NCBI GenBank assembly: GCA_905235815.1
Contig: CAJOMT010000116.1
Coordinates: forward strand, 1 to 6,596
Length of the DNA stretch: 6,596 bases
Direction of reading: 5' to 3'
Origin: an uncultured Clostridia bacterium
Lineage (GTDB): Bacteria; Bacillota; Clostridia; Christensenellales; Borkfalkiaceae
In this document: positions 6,375-6,596 of the stretch, in pieces
Numbering within the stretch: position 1 is the first letter of the stretch
Layout of the letters: the number at the start of each line of letters is the position of its first letter
Notes under the pieces: generated by a model
Told to the model about the DNA's origin: nothing
Seen by the model: the letters and a program-made list of their open reading frames with translations, nothing else
Database searches by the model: none
Position numbers and translations under genes: made by a program

Positions 6375-6596
6375 TTAAGTTCTTCCGGTAGAACCGAATC
6401 CGCCTGCTCCTCGCTCGGTATCGCCTAAGTCGTCAGTTTCTTCGTATTCCGCCCTTAAAAACGGCGCAATCACGAGTTGCGCTATCCTCTCGCCCTTCAT
6501 TACCGTTTGCGGAGTTTCGCCGTGATTGTGCAAAGCGACCTTTATCTCGCCTCGGTAATCGCTGTCAATAACACCAACTTTATTCGCCGGCGCCAG
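6375..6596 (-). CDS. dut: dUTP diphosphatase (trimeric dUTPase), C-terminal part
   Basis: These are the last 73 codons of a minus-strand gene that enters from the right edge, about half of a typical 140-150 residue trimeric dUTPase. The enzyme hydrolyses dUTP to dUMP and pyrophosphate, keeping uracil out of DNA and supplying dUMP for dTMP synthesis; it acts in the cytoplasm. Three of the five family motifs are visible, numbered from the first visible residue. Motif 3 is GVIDSDYRGEIKV (8-20), with the Asp of VID expected to be the catalytic base. Motif 4 is GERIAQLVI (35-43). Motif 5 is RGAGGFGSTG (62-71), the flexible C-terminal arm that closes over the active site of the neighbouring subunit. 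All key residues there are intact. Motifs 1 and 2, the start and the promoter lie outside the window. Confidence 0.96.
   Translation of the reverse strand: MAPANKVGVIDSDYRGEIKVALHNHGETPQTVMKGERIAQLVIAPFLRAEYEETDDLGDTERGAGGFGSTGRT

Overview
The window looks like chromosomal DNA from an uncultured low-to-mid-GC Firmicute (class Clostridia, perhaps a gut lineage). This rests on AGGAG-type ribosome binding sites, sigma-A type promoters with 17-bp spacers, AT-rich intergenic gaps, U-tailed hairpin terminators, an M32 carboxypeptidase, and an ECF-type BioY. The taxonomy is inferred from style only. I see no rRNA, tRNA, CRISPR array, IS element, phage gene or recognisable riboswitch.

Layout. Positions 1-176 (minus) hold the first 58 codons of a probable lipoprotein that runs off the left edge. 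A 321-bp AT-rich gap (177-497) carries two divergent promoters, one for the lipoprotein and one for a plus-strand pair: an M32 metallocarboxypeptidase (498-1991) and, 14 bp later, a diacylglycerol-kinase-family lipid kinase (2006-2845). A strong hairpin at 2862-2902 has T-rich tails on both sides and ends this operon and the convergent minus-strand gene.

Everything to the right is on the minus strand. Read in the direction of transcription it is: the C-terminal half of a trimeric dUTPase (6596-6375) with its terminator; a 605-residue secreted, membrane-anchored protein with its own promoter, duplicated beta-rich ectodomain units and a 141-residue, largely acidic Glu/Gln/Pro-repeat tail (6197-4380); a terminator hairpin; bioY, the substrate-binding subunit of a biotin ECF transporter (4293-3742); and an acidic-leader protein with a HIRAN-like C-terminal region, with its own near-consensus promoter (3678-2916). 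That last gene carries an apparent one-base frameshift in a four-base G run, which cuts off its last 39 residues.

The genes do not form one pathway. They are household functions (peptide turnover, lipid phosphorylation, dUTP removal, biotin uptake) interleaved with two surface proteins and one uncharacterised protein. I do not see evidence for a new multi-gene system. The points most worth a second look are the frameshift, the repeat-rich tail of the 605-residue protein, and bioY sitting directly behind a terminator with no visible promoter or BirA operator of its own.
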